Below, in pieces: positions 1 to 8,059 of a stretch of DNA of 64,000 nucleotides. The number at the start of each line of letters is the position of its first letter. Within the stretch, counting starts at the first letter, position 1. The notes under the pieces were generated by a model. That model saw only the letters and a program-made list of their open reading frames with translations, was not told where the DNA came from and ran no database searches. The translations under genes and the position numbers were made by a program. The DNA comes from Paenibacillus sp. ACRRY (lineage in GTDB: Bacteria > Bacillota > Bacilli > Paenibacillales > Paenibacillaceae), in the NCBI RefSeq assembly GCF_022346995.1, contig NZ_JAKRNM010000002.1, positions 806,001 to 870,000 on the forward strand. The letters run 5' to 3'.

Positions 1-1
1 G

Positions 2-277
2 GAAGCGGTCGTAGAGACCTATAAACAGGAAGAAGAAATGATGATTCTGGTATTCGCCCAGTGGTGTGCCAATCATGGACTTGACCCAGAAGAAATGTAC
101 CGGCAAGCTTACCCGGATCAGCAGAGCAATGAACGGCTGCAGCAAGTGCTGCAGCTGGTTGTGCCGAAGGAGGAAGCCGGAGAGATTCCGGATGATACGA
201 TGCTGGGTGTGTTGTCCATGTTTGGCAACGAAGACTTGGCCATGGTGGTATCCGAGGCGATCGCCGCGCGCAAATAA
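2..277 (+). CDS. Hypothetical protein, probably cut by the left window edge
   Basis: The frame is open from the window edge to a TAA at 275-277, so the gene may begin outside the window. An alternative start is the ATG at 38, which has AGGAAG five bases upstream and would give 79 residues. The product is a small, acidic, soluble protein with no signal peptide or membrane segment and no motif I recognise. It ends 21 bases before the stop of the convergent AraC-type gene, and I see no terminator between them. Coding potential looks real, but no function can be given. Confidence 0.6.
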   Translation, partial: EAVVETYKQEEEMMILVFAQWCANHGLDPEEMYRQAYPDQQSNERLQQVLQLVVPKEEAGEIPDDTMLGVLSMFGNEDLAMVVSEAIAARK

Positions 278-298
278 GCAGAATGTACGTATAATACC

Positions 299-1117
299 TT
301 ACATCTGTTCTCGGTGTATGAGCCGGAATTCCTTAGGTGACATGCCGAACCGGGAGCGGAATACGCGGTGGAAATACGTGTAATTGTTAAACCCGGACGA
401 TTCGGCGACATGCTCCAGCGTCATCGGACTGAAGATGATCCGTTCTCTGGCCATGTTCAACCGTACGTCCAGGGTATACTGCATAATACTTTTGCCAAAC
501 GCCTCCTTGAAAAGATGAACCCCTCGAGACACGCTAATACCAACATGGGTTGCCACATCTTCAAGTTTGAACAGGGAGGAAGCATTCTCCTCGATATAAT
601 TTTTTATTTCATACGCCACGTAGTTGGTGTTGGTTATCGTCGGATGTTCGGAGAGAAGACGATCCACTTCCAGACACAAGATACGCATGTAGTAACTGGA
701 GATCTCGGGATATGGATTGGAGATTCGGCGCTGCTCCAGCACAAGTTGACGGAACAGGGTCAGCAGGCTTTCGGTCAATTCGACCTTAATCCGGTTCGGC
801 CTTTTGTGGCGTTCCCACCATTCATCCACCCAGGAACCATTAAAAAAGATATGGTAGTCACCGCTCTCTACGAGTCGTTCTCCCATCGGATTAAGCTCAT
901 TGTCTATTTTGAGTTCATAAGGCTCGTCCGGACTGAAAAGAAGCAGATCGCCCGCATCCACGAGTGACATCTCGCCGTCTATTCGTGCCCGGCAGCGACC
1001 ATCGGTCTGCAGCCTCAGGAGGTAGTTCTTAACCCCATCGGGATGAATACCAGCATAGGGTTTGCGATGAAATGAGAAGCCTGCTGTAAGAACCTGGCAG
1101 GAATAATCGGTCGGCAT
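299..1117 (-). CDS. AraC-family transcriptional regulator
   Basis: The product is a 272-residue DNA-binding regulator. The N-terminal half resembles the cupin-like sensing domain of AraC proteins (DLLLFSPDEPYEL around residue 60). The last 100 residues carry the two helix-turn-helix units (first LEDVATHVGISVSRGVHLF, second LEHVAESSGFNNYTYFHRVF) ending in the family signature FGMSPKEFR. The ATG at 1117 was chosen because AAGGAG (1125-1130) sits seven bases upstream; the ATG at 1123 would be only one base from it. It is divergent from the dehydrogenase, isomerase and ThuA-like genes, so it probably controls them in response to a sugar or sugar derivative. That role is inferred from position. 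Confidence 0.9.
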   Translation of the reverse strand: MPTDYSCQVLTAGFSFHRKPYAGIHPDGVKNYLLRLQTDGRCRARIDGEMSLVDAGDLLLFSPDEPYELKIDNELNPMGERLVESGDYHIFFNGSWVDEWWERHKRPNRIKVELTESLLTLFRQLVLEQRRISNPYPEISSYYMRILCLEVDRLLSEHPTITNTNYVAYEIKNYIEENASSLFKLEDVATHVGISVSRGVHLFKEAFGKSIMQYTLDVRLNMARERIIFSPMTLEHVAESSGFNNYTYFHRVFRSRFGMSPKEFRLIHREQM

Positions 1118-1123
1118 TGGCAT

Positions 1124-1263
1124 ACTCCTTGCAATTTGAAAATTATGACCAGATAGTTCATGTTTCGATCATATTATTCATTTTAATTGAACCCAAAACG
1201 GAATACCATAGTATTAAATTCAAGGCACCACATTCATCACTGCTTCTCACCATGCGTAAGGAG
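1124..1263. promoter_or_regulatory. Divergent promoter region between araC-type gene and Gfo/Idh gene
   Basis: A TTGAAC at 1187-1192 followed 16 bases later by TAGTAT (1209-1214) is a plausible sigma-A promoter for the rightward genes. The space is AT-rich and would also hold AraC-type operator half-sites, but I cannot define them from sequence alone. Confidence 0.35.
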
Positions 1264-2388
1264 ATGAACGTCACATTGGAGAAAATAAAAGCAGGCATCA
1301 TCGGGTGCGGTAACATCAGCGCCATCTATCTGGAGAATCTGAAAAATAGCCCGCACATTGAAATCATAGCCGTAGCGGACTTGATCCGTGAACGTGCTCA
1401 GGAACGGGCAGATGAATTTAATATCGCAAACGTTTACAATGTAGATGAGTTGCTGCAAAATAAGGAAATCGAGCTTGTGCTGAACCTGACGGTGCCTGGC
1501 AGTCATGCCATGACCGATTTGGCTGTGCTCGAGTCAGGCAAGCACGTCTATGCCGAGAAGCCACTCGCCATTTCGCTTGAAGACGGCCGCAAGGTCATTG
1601 AACTTGCTGAAGAGAAGGGATTGTATGTCGGTTCTGCACCGGATACCTTCCTTGGGTCAGGCATTCAGACTGCACGTCAGGCTATCGTAGACGGTCTGAT
1701 CGGGAAACCGATTGCGGCGACTTCCTTCTTCATGGGTGGCGGACCTGAAGCATGGCATCCCGATCCCGAGTTCTTTTACATTGCGGGAGGAGGGCCTATG
1801 TTTGACATGGGACCTTACTATCTGACAGCGCTGGTTACTTTGCTTGGACCCATTCGGAGAATCAGCTCTTCTGCCGGTATTCAGATCACCGATCGTGTTA
1901 TAGGATCGGGACCCAAGGAAGGAACACCTCTTCGTGTGCAAACTCCGACGCATCTGGCAGGTACCATCGATTTTACCGACGGAGCCATTGCAACGATGAT
2001 TACCAGCTTCGATATTCGTGGAGCTTCGGACTTGCCGCGGATTGAGATTTACGGAACCGAAGGCACGCTGAGTGTACCGGATCCTAACTATTTCAATGGG
2101 GAAGTGAAGCTGCGCAGATTCGGACAGGATACGTGGGAGATGGTAACTCCTGTCTTCGAGAGCAGTCAGAATGAACGCGGAATTGGTGTTACCGAGATGG
2201 TCGAATCCATTCGTGCCGGACGGGAACACAAGGCCAGCGGCAAGCTCGCGTATCACGTGCTTGAAGCGATGCATGCATTCCAGCGCTCTTCTTTGGAGGG
2301 CAAGCACGTTATGCTTGAGAGTACTTACGATCCTAATGCAGCGACCAAAGAAAATGAGGATCAGACAGAAATCGTACAATCGAATTAA
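1264..2388 (+). CDS. Gfo/Idh/MocA family NAD(P)-dependent oxidoreductase
   Basis: This is a cytosolic dehydrogenase acting on a sugar, inositol or a related polyol; the substrate is not readable. The N-terminal Rossmann fold shows GIIGCGNIS at residues 11-19, and the family EKP motif lies at residues 98-100. A C-terminal alpha/beta substrate domain follows, and the total of about 374 residues is normal. The start is uncertain: AAGGAG at 1258-1263 abuts ATG 1264 directly, ATG 1252 has no ribosome-binding site, and TTG 1276 (MEKIKAG, the usual family N-terminus) is 12 bases away. It heads a group with an isomerase/epimerase and a ThuA-like gene, a combination typical of sugar catabolic clusters. 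Confidence 0.9.
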   Translation: MNVTLEKIKAGIIGCGNISAIYLENLKNSPHIEIIAVADLIRERAQERADEFNIANVYNVDELLQNKEIELVLNLTVPGSHAMTDLAVLESGKHVYAEKPLAISLEDGRKVIELAEEKGLYVGSAPDTFLGSGIQTARQAIVDGLIGKPIAATSFFMGGGPEAWHPDPEFFYIAGGGPMFDMGPYYLTALVTLLGPIRRISSSAGIQITDRVIGSGPKEGTPLRVQTPTHLAGTIDFTDGAIATMITSFDIRGASDLPRIEIYGTEGTLSVPDPNYFNGEVKLRRFGQDTWEMVTPVFESSQNERGIGVTEMVESIRAGREHKASGKLAYHVLEAMHAFQRSSLEGKHVMLESTYDPNAATKENEDQTEIVQSN

Positions 2389-2435
2389 GGCTATTCCATT
2401 GATTTAAATTGAGGTATGGGCAACATTGCAAGGAT

Positions 2436-2457
2436 GGTTTTTCCACCTGGAATAACC
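2436..2457. repeat. 22-bp inverted repeat between dehydrogenase and isomerase genes
   Basis: GGTTTTTCC and GGAATAACC flank a four-base ACCT loop, pairing at 8 of 9 positions. No T-run follows, so it is not a standard terminator. It could be an operator or a weak processing hairpin in the 216-base gap between the two genes. Confidence 0.35.
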
Positions 2458-2604
2458 AGTATTGTTACGTTTAATTTCAGGATAGAAACGCTCTAGATTT
2501 TCCACACTATTAAGACATACTTGTGATCTGAACGGTACATTTATGCAGTTCTTGGTTCATTTAATCAGCAATTATACGATATTTAATCCAGGGAGGAATC
2601 GCAC

Positions 2605-3573
2605 TTGAAACTCGGCGTATTTTTGGTATTATTCGGAGGACGTAAATTGGAGGATGCACTTGATTACGTAGCATCCAAGGGTTTGAAAGCAGTAGAGATC
2701 GGCACTGGAGGCCATCCAGGCAATACACATTGCAATCCCGAGGAACTTCTGAACAATGAAGCAGCACTGAAAAACTTTAAAAATGCAGTGGAATCACGCG
2801 GTCTGACTATCAGCGCTTTGAGCTGTCACGGTAATCCGCTTCATCCGCAAAAAGATATCGCCAAAGGTTTCCACGATGATTTCGTGAAAACAGTTCAATT
2901 GGCACAAAAGCTGGAAGTTCCTGTAGTGAACACATTCTCCGGTTGTCCGGGAGACCATGAAGATGCGAAATATCCGAACTGGCCTGTTGCACCTTGGCCG
3001 AATGATTTCCAAGAAGTGTTGAAATGGCAGTGGGAAAACAAGGTGATCCCGTACTGGACAGAGTGGGGCAAGTATGCAGCAGATCACAATGTGAAAGTAG
3101 GATTGGAATTGCACGGTGGGTTCTCAGTGCATACTCCAGCTACTTTGTTGAGACTGCGTGAAGCTGCAGGGGAAGTCATTGGTGCGAACCTGGATCCAAG
3201 TCACATGTGGTGGCAAGGAATTGATCCGGTACAAGCGATCCACATTCTCGGACGTGAAGGCGCAATCCATCACTTCCATGCAAAAGATACAACGATCGAT
3301 CCGGTAAACGTAAACAAACATGGTTTGACAGATATGCAGGATTACACAAACATGCTTGACCGCGCTTGGCAGTTCCGCTCGGTTGGTTACGGTCATGATA
3401 ACAAGACTTGGGCTGATATCATCAGTGCCTTGCGTCTCGTAGGCTACGATTATGTTGTAAGTATTGAACACGAAGACGGTTTGATGTCGGTTGAAGAAGG
3501 ATTCTCTAAAGCCGTACAAAATCTCCAGCAAGTATTGATTGAGGAACCGCTGGGCGACATGTGGTGGGTTTAG
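2605..3573 (+). CDS. Sugar phosphate isomerase/epimerase family protein (AP-endonuclease-2 TIM barrel)
   Basis: The product is a 322-residue cytosolic TIM-barrel protein of the xylose-isomerase-like superfamily. Family signatures are the metal-ligand segments GLELHGGFSVH, NLDPSHMWWQGID, HFHAKDT and the C-terminal SIEHED, which supply Glu, Asp and His ligands for a divalent metal. The start is TTG 2605, with GGGAGGA (2591-2597) seven bases upstream. It lies between a Gfo/Idh dehydrogenase and a ThuA-like gene, consistent with a short pathway that oxidises and isomerises a sugar or inositol derivative. The exact reaction is unknown. Confidence 0.88.
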   Translation: MKLGVFLVLFGGRKLEDALDYVASKGLKAVEIGTGGHPGNTHCNPEELLNNEAALKNFKNAVESRGLTISALSCHGNPLHPQKDIAKGFHDDFVKTVQLAQKLEVPVVNTFSGCPGDHEDAKYPNWPVAPWPNDFQEVLKWQWENKVIPYWTEWGKYAADHNVKVGLELHGGFSVHTPATLLRLREAAGEVIGANLDPSHMWWQGIDPVQAIHILGREGAIHHFHAKDTTIDPVNVNKHGLTDMQDYTNMLDRAWQFRSVGYGHDNKTWADIISALRLVGYDYVVSIEHEDGLMSVEEGFSKAVQNLQQVLIEEPLGDMWWV

Positions 3574-3597
3574 AGCTACACTAGGGGGAAATTGAAT

Positions 3598-4326
3598 ATG
3601 ATTAACGTCACCATTTGGAATGAATTTGTCCATGAGAAAATTCACGATGAAGTCAGAGAAGTCTATCCGGACGGATTACACCGGGCGCTGGCAGACGGAC
3701 TTGGCGGCGAAGGATTTGCAATTCGGACAGCTACACTGGATCAGCCTGAACACGGCTTAAGTGATGAGGTGCTGAATTCGACAGATGTGCTGATATGGTG
3801 GGGACATATGGCACATGACCGTGTAAGCGACGAGGTCTCACAAAAGGTTGCACAGCGAGTATTGAATGGCATGGGACTGATCGTCCTGCATTCCGGGCAT
3901 TTCTCCAAACCGTTCAAGGCCTTGATGGGCACCAGTTGTGATCTGAAATGGCGTGTAGCTGACGAGCAGGAGATCGTATGGTGTGTCAATCCTTCTCATC
4001 CCATTGCGGATGGCATTGAAGGCAAGATTGTACTTGAAAAAGAAGAAATGTACGGTGAATTCTTCGATATTCCGGTACCCGATGAGCTCGTGTTCGTAAG
4101 CAACTTTCAGGGTGGGGAAGTATTCCGAAGCGGCTGTACGTTCCGCCGGGGTGAAGGCAAAATCTTTTACTTCCGTCCAGGCCATGAAACCTATCCGACG
4201 TATTACAAGCCGGAAATTCTTAGAGTGATCAGCAATGCAGTAAAATGGGCATATCCTGCCCGCAGCTTCAAGCCTCAATTTGGCAAGAGCGAACCTGTAA
4301 GACCATTTGGTGGCGTGCTGGTCTAG
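3598..4326 (+). CDS. ThuA domain-containing protein (trehalose utilisation type)
   Basis: The product is a 242-residue glutamine-amidotransferase-like (ThuA fold) protein. Visible family features are [11 protein letters not shown], the strand [14 protein letters not shown] and the late [12 protein letters not shown] segment. The start is ATG 3598 rather than TTG 3592, because the ribosome-binding run AGGGGGAA (3583-3590) is correctly spaced only for the ATG. It begins 24 bases after the isomerase gene, so the two are probably co-transcribed. ThuA proteins are linked to disaccharide and 3-keto-sugar metabolism in other bacteria; the role here is inferred from that and from the neighbours. Confidence 0.85.
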   Translation: MINVTIWNEFVHEKIHDEVREVYPDGLHRALADGLGGEGFAIRTATLDQPEHGLSDEVLNSTDVLIWWGHMAHDRVSDEVSQKVAQRVLNGMGLIVLHSGHFSKPFKALMGTSCDLKWRVADEQEIVWCVNPSHPIADGIEGKIVLEKEEMYGEFFDIPVPDELVFVSNFQGGEVFRSGCTFRRGEGKIFYFRPGHETYPTYYKPEILRVISNAVKWAYPARSFKPQFGKSEPVRPFGGVLV

Positions 4327-4369
4327 GCCGCAAAGGTATTATCTGATGGACAAATGAAACGGTATACCT

Positions 4370-4418
4370 AAGAACCCTTCTCCGAGTCAAGTATGACTGT
4401 GGCAGTTGGGTTCTTTTT
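4370..4418 (+). terminator. Rho-independent terminator after the ThuA-like gene
   Basis: AAGAACCC at 4370-4377 pairs with GGGTTCTT (4408-4415), followed by more T residues. It closes the dehydrogenase-isomerase-ThuA group. Confidence 0.75.
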
Positions 4419-4625
4419 GGGTAAGATAGGTACATGGGCGTTATACGATATTTGCCATGGTTGATCGAGTCGTCCTGAGGTATACTGTGTTGTATAGTCG
4501 AAGTGGAATAATGCCTATTAAATTTTAACTTTTTTACGCCAGACGTTTTCTTTGTGACGTAAATGTGTTATTATGAAATATACTAACTAAATGTAAGTTC
4601 AGTGATCTCTAAAGAGGTGATTAAT

Positions 4626-4943
4626 GTGGAAGGCCAAGATTTACGGATGTGTCCGCGTTTTGAGACGGCATTCTCGTTTTTGGGCAAACGCTGGAACGGT
4701 CTGATTATTCAAACGTTGATGAGTGGGTCTAAGCGTTTCAAGGATATTTCCAACCTGATTCCGTCAATGAGTGACAAGATGTTATCTGAACGGATGAAGG
4801 ATCTGGAGAGTGAAGGTATTCTGATTCGTCATGTTTATCCCGAGACGCCGGTTCGTATTGAATACGAGCTAACAGAAAAAGGGAAAGCTTTGCAGCCTGT
4901 CATGAACCAAATTCAGGACTGGGCAGAGCAGTGGGTAGATTAA
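4626..4943 (+). CDS. HxlR-family (winged helix) transcriptional regulator
   Basis: The product is a 105-residue HxlR/MarR-like winged-helix protein. The conserved Cys-9 (RMCPRF) at the N-terminus, the FLGKRWNGLIIQTL helix, the recognition segment SDKMLSERMKDLE and the wing YPETPVRIEYELTEKG are all diagnostic. The start is GTG 4626, with AGAGGTGA (4613-4620) five bases upstream; the longer reading frame from 4602 lacks a ribosome-binding site. Single-cysteine HxlR proteins often sense electrophiles or redox stress, which is a possibility here. It is a monocistronic gene between two terminators. Confidence 0.88.
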   Translation: MEGQDLRMCPRFETAFSFLGKRWNGLIIQTLMSGSKRFKDISNLIPSMSDKMLSERMKDLESEGILIRHVYPETPVRIEYELTEKGKALQPVMNQIQDWAEQWVD

Positions 4944-4989
4944 ACGATACGTATGTTCAGGCTCAATGATGTGACCTGACAACAGAGAG

Positions 4990-5020
4990 CTCTTGATTTC
5001 GCTGAAATCAGGAGTTTTTT
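4990..5020 (+). terminator. Terminator after the HxlR gene
   Basis: CTCTTGATTT (4990-4999) pairs with AAATCAGGAG (5005-5014), followed by six T residues. Confidence 0.85.
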
Positions 5021-5178
5021 GTCTTATACGCTCAAGCAGCCATAAATGCTTAGTTAGTCCAGTATCCACGAACGTATGAAGCCACCTTTTTCCTGCAGGT
5101 CTTGCACATATTGACAGGAGTTGTAGTATAATTTAAGAAAAATGGCCGCAGGCGGCCGGAGCGAGGAGGCCACTTGTC

Positions 5179-5907
5179 ATGAGAGAAGAAAGCTTATCCC
5201 GTGAAGTACGCTACGGCAAACAAGATATTGCGGAACTTGAGAACGCATCCATTCAGGTTCACCTGATTTACAAAAAAGCTGCGGAACTGTTTAAATATTA
5301 TGTTAATTCCCGCGTGGGTAACCAGGATCCAGGTGAAGCAACTCCACTCGGAAACAGTACTGGTCAAGAACTGGCTCCGGTCGTCCTGCAAAAGTGGATA
5401 CAGACTTCGTCAGGCTGGAAATGCATTGGTTGTGAGTTAAGATACCCGGGATCTGTGCAGGATAAGCTGGATGATGATTTTTCACCTGGTCAGGTTATTG
5501 GAGCTGCAGGGAAACGAAGATATGTAAAACCCGAAATGCTAATTCAAGCCATTGTATGGTCCCAGTATGAAAAAATCAGGCTGCTGGCTCCATGGCTTGG
5601 TGATGAAGCTTTTTATACTACACAAGAGCTGGATGTCATCGCCCGGTACATTGTACCGACATACTTCTCAGAACGTCCCCTGCATGAACAGGGCAAACTC
5701 TTCAAGATTCACCATCCGTACAGTCAGATCCCGCTGTATCAGGAATACGTAACAGCTCCTACATTCTGTGTACAGATGGATGGAGAGCTGCTCGAAGGGC
5801 GGCTTTTGACAGGGGTATATGTGTCGGAGGAACAGTTTCATGGGCTCAATCCGTACCTGAAGAATGGGGATGGGGGCCGGACTTATATGCAGGCTTGTGT
5901 CCAGTAG
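5179..5907 (+). CDS. Hypothetical protein of unknown function, 242 aa
   Basis: I do not recognise a family. ATG 5179 is preceded by the purine-rich GAGCGAGGAGG (5159-5169), nine bases upstream. The protein has no signal peptide or membrane segment. A C-x2-C motif (WKCIGCELRYPG, about residues 81-92) sits in a hydrophilic context, and a later half rich in Tyr and Pro ends in a Gly-rich tail. It is a stand-alone gene with a terminator on each side. Base composition is like its neighbours, so there is no sign of recent transfer. Its function is open. Confidence 0.75.
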   Translation: MREESLSREVRYGKQDIAELENASIQVHLIYKKAAELFKYYVNSRVGNQDPGEATPLGNSTGQELAPVVLQKWIQTSSGWKCIGCELRYPGSVQDKLDDDFSPGQVIGAAGKRRYVKPEMLIQAIVWSQYEKIRLLAPWLGDEAFYTTQELDVIARYIVPTYFSERPLHEQGKLFKIHHPYSQIPLYQEYVTAPTFCVQMDGELLEGRLLTGVYVSEEQFHGLNPYLKNGDGGRTYMQACVQ

Positions 5908-5946
5908 AGGGTAACTAAATATAAGGGTTGGACGATCCCAAACGAA

Positions 5947-5970
5947 GGAGCCCGCATGCGGGCTCTTTGT
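5947..5970 (+). terminator. Terminator-like hairpin after the 242-aa hypothetical gene
   Basis: GAGCCCGCATGCGGGCTC is a perfect palindrome, followed by only three T residues, so it is a strong hairpin with a short U-tract. Confidence 0.65.
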
Positions 5971-6091
5971 GCTGCAGGAAGGAATATGGAAGAAAAGTAA
6001 CGGCATTGACACTTTTTTTGCATGATTTATGTGCCATAATAGAGGTTATGGACAACAGGGTGAAGATTTTACGCAGGGTGGTGTTACCGAC

Positions 6092-6802
6092 ATGAAGAAG
6101 AAGTTCCCCGGTTACATCGGTTTATGTTTGCTTATCATGGCAATTCTAGCCGGATGTACAGAGACACAGCCTTCTGAACAGCCGGTGGTGAAGGAGACCG
6201 ATACTTCCAATACCATTACCGTTGCTGTTGATGGAAGCACTTTTTTGCCTGATGCAACGAAGTCTATCAAGAGGGATTTTAGTGAAGGACTCACGCTTAA
6301 GAAGGCGCTATTGAACAGCGGTCTGGTTGATTTTACGGCTGACGGCAAACGGATTCAATCCGTAGGGGAAGTTTCACTTGATTCCTCGCTAAGCTGGGCT
6401 GTTAAGTTAAACGGCAAGGATATTGATCCGGAAAATTGGGGCATGGAGCTTCATGCCAAGGATGAAGTGATCATTTACGTAAAAGCCGCCGACAGTACAG
6501 GAGAAGGTGTTGCATATCAGACAACCCTGCTCAAGATCAGCGGCGGCAATATTATGCCAGACCTTAATCGTCAATATGCGGGTGTCTATATCCAGGAGTG
6601 CACGGTTCGTGATGTACTTAAGTCCAGCGGCATCGTCAGAATGTCGGAAAATAACAAATACGTCGTTTCGGTTGAAAATGTTGTTCCACGCATGAATCAG
6701 CGTTGGGTGATCATGGTGAACGATAAGGAACTGATGGAGAATGGTTTGGATATGAAGTTGAATCCACGTGATGCGGTTAAATTACAGTTAACGGCATCTT
6801 AA
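6092..6802 (+). CDS. Lipoprotein with two DUF4430/transcobalamin-C-like beta-grasp repeats
   Basis: The product is a 236-residue secreted lipoprotein. A positively charged N-terminus and a hydrophobic stretch lead to the lipobox LAGC with the acylated Cys at residue 22. Two homologous segments follow, each with the pattern LKKALLNSG / VLKSSGIV, then a Trp-containing strand (SWAVKLNGKDI; RWVIMVNDKEL) and a terminal hydrophobic strand. This resembles the small beta-grasp DUF4430 fold. The start is ATG 6092; the open frame from 6029 extends upstream without support. No ligand can be named. It is a monocistronic gene closed by a strong terminator. Confidence 0.78.
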   Translation: MKKKFPGYIGLCLLIMAILAGCTETQPSEQPVVKETDTSNTITVAVDGSTFLPDATKSIKRDFSEGLTLKKALLNSGLVDFTADGKRIQSVGEVSLDSSLSWAVKLNGKDIDPENWGMELHAKDEVIIYVKAADSTGEGVAYQTTLLKISGGNIMPDLNRQYAGVYIQECTVRDVLKSSGIVRMSENNKYVVSVENVVPRMNQRWVIMVNDKELMENGLDMKLNPRDAVKLQLTAS

Positions 6803-6812
6803 ACATAATTAT

Positions 6813-6849
6813 AAAGCCCGGGCCTCTTGATTAGAGGACGGGCTTTTTT
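6813..6849 (+). terminator. Strong terminator after the lipoprotein gene
   Basis: A GC-rich stem formed by AAGCCCGGGCCTCT and AGAGGACGGGCTT has a GATT loop and is followed by six T residues. It lies between two convergent genes (lipoprotein and fnr). Confidence 0.88.
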
Positions 6850-6906
6850 CATGTCACTTATAGAGGAAGCTCCGTAGCGGAAGGTTATGCTTCAAGCGCT
6901 TAAGGC

Positions 6907-7623
6907 TTAGATGCGGCAGATTTCATTGGGACATAATTCACAATGGCAGATGCCTTGGAGCATCTTAAGGTCCTTGATAACAATCATGCCGTTATCATAT
7001 TCAATAGCATCTTTTTTGCGCAGATCGCTAAGCATGCGGTTCACACTTTCACGGGTAGCTCCAATCATGTTGGACAGATCCGTGTGGGTAATTTTTTTAT
7101 GAATAATCACGTGATCTCCGTGGGGCTCGCCATAAGAATTGGACAATCGAATCAAGGTGGAACAGAGAGCACCAGGTTTGCCGTATAACATTAGGTCACG
7201 GAATTTGGTCTGGGTTAAGCGGTGGTGAATACCCATCCACTTCATAAAGTCAATGGCGAAGTCACAGTGCTGACAGATCAGCATCTCCAGGTCTTTGTGC
7301 TCCAGTACACCGATTTCACTGTCTTCCAGCACTTCAGCCGAAAACGTATGCTTGGAACCAAAGAACGGATCTGCCTGACCAATCATATCACCGGACTGAT
7401 ACATGTACATGATAAGCTCTTTGCCTTCATCCGTGGATTTGGTGATCTGGGCACGACCCCTTTTCATATAATAAAGTTTGTCGGACACATCACCTTCCCA
7501 ATACAGGTGGGTCCCTTCAGGAAAGGTACGGTCTTTCATGGTTACGAGCAGATGATTGAAATTCACTTCCGAGAAACAGTTGGTATTGCCGCGTTTTTCC
7601 ATTACACTCAGTTGTTCTCTCAT
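6907..7623 (-). CDS. fnr: Fnr-type oxygen-sensing transcriptional regulator (Crp/Fnr family)
   Basis: The product is a 238-residue Crp/Fnr protein. The N-terminal cyclic-nucleotide-like beta roll is at about residues 30-130. A helix-turn-helix (LSNMIGATRESVNRMLSDL) follows, then a Cys-rich C-terminus with Cys at 226, 228, 231 and 236. The spacing C-x2-C-x4-C is the [4Fe-4S] ligand pattern of Bacillus-type Fnr, which senses oxygen at the C-terminus, unlike E. coli FNR. The start is ATG 7623, with AAGGGGAGAT upstream; the 262-residue frame has no support for its extra N-terminus. It is divergent from adhE, and the Fnr-box sequences nearby support control of fermentation genes. A TGTGA-N6-TCACT box lies 215-230 bases upstream. 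Confidence 0.93.
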   Translation of the reverse strand: MREQLSVMEKRGNTNCFSEVNFNHLLVTMKDRTFPEGTHLYWEGDVSDKLYYMKRGRAQITKSTDEGKELIMYMYQSGDMIGQADPFFGSKHTFSAEVLEDSEIGVLEHKDLEMLICQHCDFAIDFMKWMGIHHRLTQTKFRDLMLYGKPGALCSTLIRLSNSYGEPHGDHVIIHKKITHTDLSNMIGATRESVNRMLSDLRKKDAIEYDNGMIVIKDLKMLQGICHCELCPNEICRI

Positions 7624-7702
7624 AAGTCTATCTCCCCTTTGTATCCACTGGAGGGGATTACAGTCATGCAGTTCCCACTCCGTGGTTCGCCGCAACCGTT
7701 GC

Positions 7703-7739
7703 CGTCCTGATTAGAGTCATCTCCCGCCGGGAAGGACGG
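7703..7739 (-). repeat. Hairpin in the 5' leader of fnr
   Basis: CCGTCC and GGACGG close an imperfect, GC-rich hairpin located 80-117 bases upstream of the fnr start. No T-run follows in the leftward direction. It may shape the mRNA leader; its function is unknown. Confidence 0.35.
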
Positions 7740-7837
7740 TACAAATTGCGGTGGTTCAATTTTTAAGTTCAGTATATACCTAATCTTACCGTTTGAGGGG
7801 CATGGAAAGGGGGCAAAAATGGCGAAATTCCAAACAT

Positions 7838-7853
7838 TGTGATTAAATTCACT
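7838..7853. promoter_or_regulatory. Near-perfect Fnr box between fnr and adhE
   Basis: TGTGA-TTAAAT-TCACT matches 9 of 10 defined positions of the TGTGA-N6-TCACA consensus. No good -10 lies at class II distance on either strand, so it may act as a distal or autoregulatory site for fnr. Confidence 0.6.
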
Positions 7854-7956
7854 TTGGGGAGGGAAGGATACATTTGACAGCTATATATTTTAAATAAGAA
7901 GTGAAAATGACCTGTGGAAGGAACTCAAAAAAACTTAAATTAAATTTGTTATACTT

Positions 7957-7999
7957 TGTGAAAATAATCACATAATTAACCTTTTCGACATGTTACGAT
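7957..7999 (+). promoter_or_regulatory. Fnr-activated promoter of adhE
   Basis: A perfect Fnr box TGTGA-AAATAA-TCACA (7957-7972, centre 7964.5) stands 32 bases from the centre of a -10 hexamer TACGAT (7994-7999). This is the -41.5 class II geometry for a start near 8006. The same 32-base spacing recurs at pflB. Confidence 0.85.
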
Positions 8000-8059
8000 G
8001 TGTACGTAAAGAAGAGAGACAAACCAAAACCAATACGAACCTTTAGGAGGATGAGGGAG

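Larger units (their letters stand above)
7624..8059. other. fnr-adhE divergent intergenic region
   Basis: 436 bases without a gene. It contains a hairpin in the fnr leader (7703-7739), a leftward -10-like TATACT (reverse of 7771-7776), a near-perfect Fnr box (7838-7853), and the perfect Fnr box and -10 of adhE (7957-7999). Confidence 0.7.

Noticed and set aside
5111..5132. TTGACA and TATAAT before the 242-aa hypothetical gene
   Set aside because: Only ten bases separate them, far short of the 16-18 needed, so they cannot form one sigma-A promoter.
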